Source: Gemmata massiliana (GTDB taxonomy: Bacteria; Planctomycetota; Planctomycetia; Gemmatales; Gemmataceae). Taken from it: a stretch of DNA of 64,000 nt. The DNA lies in the NCBI RefSeq assembly GCF_901538265.1, contig NZ_LR593886.1, forward strand, positions 7,461,738 through 7,525,737, written 5' to 3'. The translations under genes were made by a program, and so were the position numbers. A model generated the notes under the pieces. It did no database searches and was not told the DNA's origin. It saw nothing but the letters and a program-made list of their open reading frames with translations. This document shows positions 62,660 to 64,000 of this stretch, piece by piece; position 1 is the stretch's first letter; the number at the start of each line of letters is the position of its first letter.

Positions 62660-62699
62660 ACGGACGTAGCACAGGGCGGAAGCCCTGTGCTACGTCCGT
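62660..62699. repeat. 18-bp perfect hairpin
   Basis: Arms 62660-62677 and 62682-62699 pair perfectly around a GGAA tetraloop, 12 bases after the DUF1501 stop. The core GTAGCACAGGGC recalls hairpins I remember as dispersed in Gemmata genomes. It is a probable terminator, although no T-run follows. Confidence 0.85.
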
Positions 62700-62782
62700 C
62701 GGCCCCTCCGGGGCGAAAACAACAAACCACCTGCCATCAAGCTAAACGCACACGTCCATTCAACGAATTGTGGGACTGCAAT

Positions 62783-64000
62783 ATGACAGTGGCGTCGAGC
62801 TCGAATCGGCGAACGAAGCTGCCAGTGACAGTCCTTTCGGGCTTTTTGGGCGCCGGGAAGACGACTCTGTTGAATCACGTTCTCGCGAACCGCGAAGGCT
62901 TGAGGGTCGCGGTGATCGTCAACGACGTGTCCGAAGTGAACATCGATGGCACACTGGTCAAAACTGGTGGGGCGGCGCTCTCGCGTACCGACGAGAAGCT
63001 GGTGGAAATGCAGAACGGGTGTATCTGCTGCACACTCCGCGAGGACTTGCTACAGGAGGTAGCGCGATTGGCCAAGGAGGGCCGCTTCGATTATCTGTTG
63101 ATCGAATCTACGGGCGTTTCGGAACCGCTCCCGGTCGCCGAGACGTTCACATTCGAGGACGAAACCGGGAGCGCACTTTCGGCAGTCGCCCGACTCGACA
63201 CGATGGTCACCGTGGTGGACGCGGCCAACTTCCTCGACGACTATTTCTCGCCCGCGTCACTAACGGACCGGAATCTCGCCCTCAGCGCGGAAGACGATCG
63301 AGATGTGGTGAACCTGCTAGTCGATCAGGTCGAATTCGCTGACGTGATTATTTTGAACAAGACCGATCTCGTCTCTTCCGAGAAGCTCGACCAACTCGAA
63401 GCCGTGGTCCGCGCGCTGAACGGGTCTGCGAAGATCATTCGCTCGGAACGAGGGCGCGTTCCGCTAAACGAAGTCCTCAACACCAAGCGCTTCGATCTCG
63501 AGCGTGCGGCGAACGCGCCGGGCTGGATGGCCGTGATGCGCGGTGACGAGCGGTCAGAGACAGTCGAATACGGCATCAGCAGCTTCGTTTACCGCGCCCG
63601 GAAACCGTTTCATCCCGAGCGCCTGCACCAGTTTATGGTGAACGACGAGTTGACCGGTTCGTTGCTTCGTTCAAAGGGGCTGATGTGGATTGCGACCCGG
63701 CCTCAATGGGCGGCCCTGTGGTCGCAGGCCGGGCGCGTGGTGGAGTTGTCGCCGCAAGCCGTGTGGTGGGCCGATGTCCCGCGCGACCAATGGCCGACTG
63801 ATCCCGACGAGCGAGCCGAGATCCTGGCAACCTTTGAGGGCGAATACGGCGACCGGCGACAAGAGTTGGTCTTCATCGGGCAAGCGCTCGATCCGGTCGC
63901 TATTCGCACCGCTCTCGACGCCGCGCTGATGACGGAAGCCGAGATGCGCGGCGGACCGGTCGCGTGGGCACACATCAACGACCCACTCCCCGAATGGCTC
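62783..64000 (+). CDS. CobW/COG0523-family GTPase (metallochaperone), truncated by window end
   Basis: The frame is open from the ATG at 62783 to the window end (406 codons without stop). The G3E GTPase domain has Walker [10 protein letters not shown] (residues 20-28), the metal-binding CxCC motif NGCICCTL (C80-C83), the ESTGVSEP switch region and NKTDL for guanine specificity. The CobW C-terminal domain begins near [18 protein letters not shown]. Such proteins deliver zinc, cobalt or other metals to target proteins using GTP. Subfamily members of this length resemble zinc-limitation-induced types; no Zur-like site is evident upstream. Confidence 0.92.
   Translation, partial: MTVASSSNRRTKLPVTVLSGFLGAGKTTLLNHVLANREGLRVAVIVNDVSEVNIDGTLVKTGGAALSRTDEKLVEMQNGCICCTLREDLLQEVARLAKEGRFDYLLIESTGVSEPLPVAETFTFEDETGSALSAVARLDTMVTVVDAANFLDDYFSPASLTDRNLALSAEDDRDVVNLLVDQVEFADVIILNKTDLVSSEKLDQLEAVVRALNGSAKIIRSERGRVPLNEVLNTKRFDLERAANAPGWMAVMRGDERSETVEYGISSFVYRARKPFHPERLHQFMVNDELTGSLLRSKGLMWIATRPQWAALWSQAGRVVELSPQAVWWADVPRDQWPTDPDERAEILATFEGEYGDRRQELVFIGQALDPVAIRTALDAALMTEAEMRGGPVAWAHINDPLPEWL

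Noticed and set aside
1-64000. Insertion sequences, prophage, toxin-antitoxin or restriction systems
   Set aside because: I found no transposase, integrase, phage structural, toxin-antitoxin or restriction-modification proteins among the supported genes.

Overview
The window reads as a chromosome segment of a planctomycete of the family Gemmataceae, most likely Gemmata or a close relative. The evidence is high GC with strong third-position bias, two DUF1559 pilin-like proteins, an adjacent DUF1800/DUF1501 pair, several proteins opening with the short TIGR02996 domain, a 'MTEAEW' family protein typical of Gemmata, an ECF sigma factor carrying a membrane segment and a proline-rich tail, and DUF1573/DUF4058/DUF4198-type proteins. 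GTG and TTG starts are frequent. I see no rRNA, tRNA, CRISPR array, transposase, integrase or prophage.

Layout. 1-3.0 kb: a hypothetical gene on the minus strand, then a compact plus-strand run of RNase III, a small Cys-containing protein and an FAD oxidoreductase. 3.0-7.4 kb (minus): a small membrane protein, a PlsY acyltransferase fused to a DUF4149-like membrane domain, a Tat-exported hypothetical and a GT39-like membrane glycosyltransferase. 7.6-13.2 kb (plus): a GNAT protein, a purine/pyrimidine repeat block, a phosphoesterase, acetate kinase and phosphoketolase; the last two form a short acetyl-phosphate/ATP route. 13.2-20.7 kb: inverted repeats, a DUF1573 protein, a ketose 3-epimerase-like TIM barrel, a DUF4058 protein, a tandem pair of small secreted paralogues, and a divergent UPF0261/PEP-hydrolase-family pair. 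20.7-27.2 kb: a TIGR02996 protein, an LRR protein, an S9 peptidase, an orphan NtrC-type regulator and a glycerophosphodiesterase.

27.2-33.3 kb (minus) is the most unusual part. An Upf1-like SF1 helicase with a DbpA-like RNA-binding N-terminus is followed by a GNAT protein and two overlapping, mutually homologous AlkB-like 2OG-Fe(II) oxygenases. The oxygenase pair is bracketed by 49-bp direct repeats (47/49 identical) made from the 3' end of the GNAT gene, so the pair may be an inserted cassette. The helicase also carries intergenic-type repeats inside its reading frame.

33.4-50.9 kb: a NIF3-like protein, the membrane-tethered ECF sigma factor, an M28 peptidase, a prenyltransferase-repeat protein, a putative lipoprotein, APS kinase, an alpha/beta-hydrolase lacking its nucleophile, a MTEAEW-family protein, a methyltransferase, a DUF4337-like protein, a TIGR02996-HEAT protein, LysS and an SMP-30-like protein. 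51-64 kb: a POT transporter converges on a tightly packed minus-strand operon (DUF1559, CxxCH protein, miaA, ybeY, rhodanese). An 840-bp AT-rich divergent region separates this from a second DUF1559 gene, a small lipoprotein, a DUF4198-like protein, the DUF1800/DUF1501 pair and a CobW-type GTPase cut by the window end.

Perfect or near-perfect inverted repeats, often 18-37 bp per arm, lie at many gene ends. Several share sequence families within the window.
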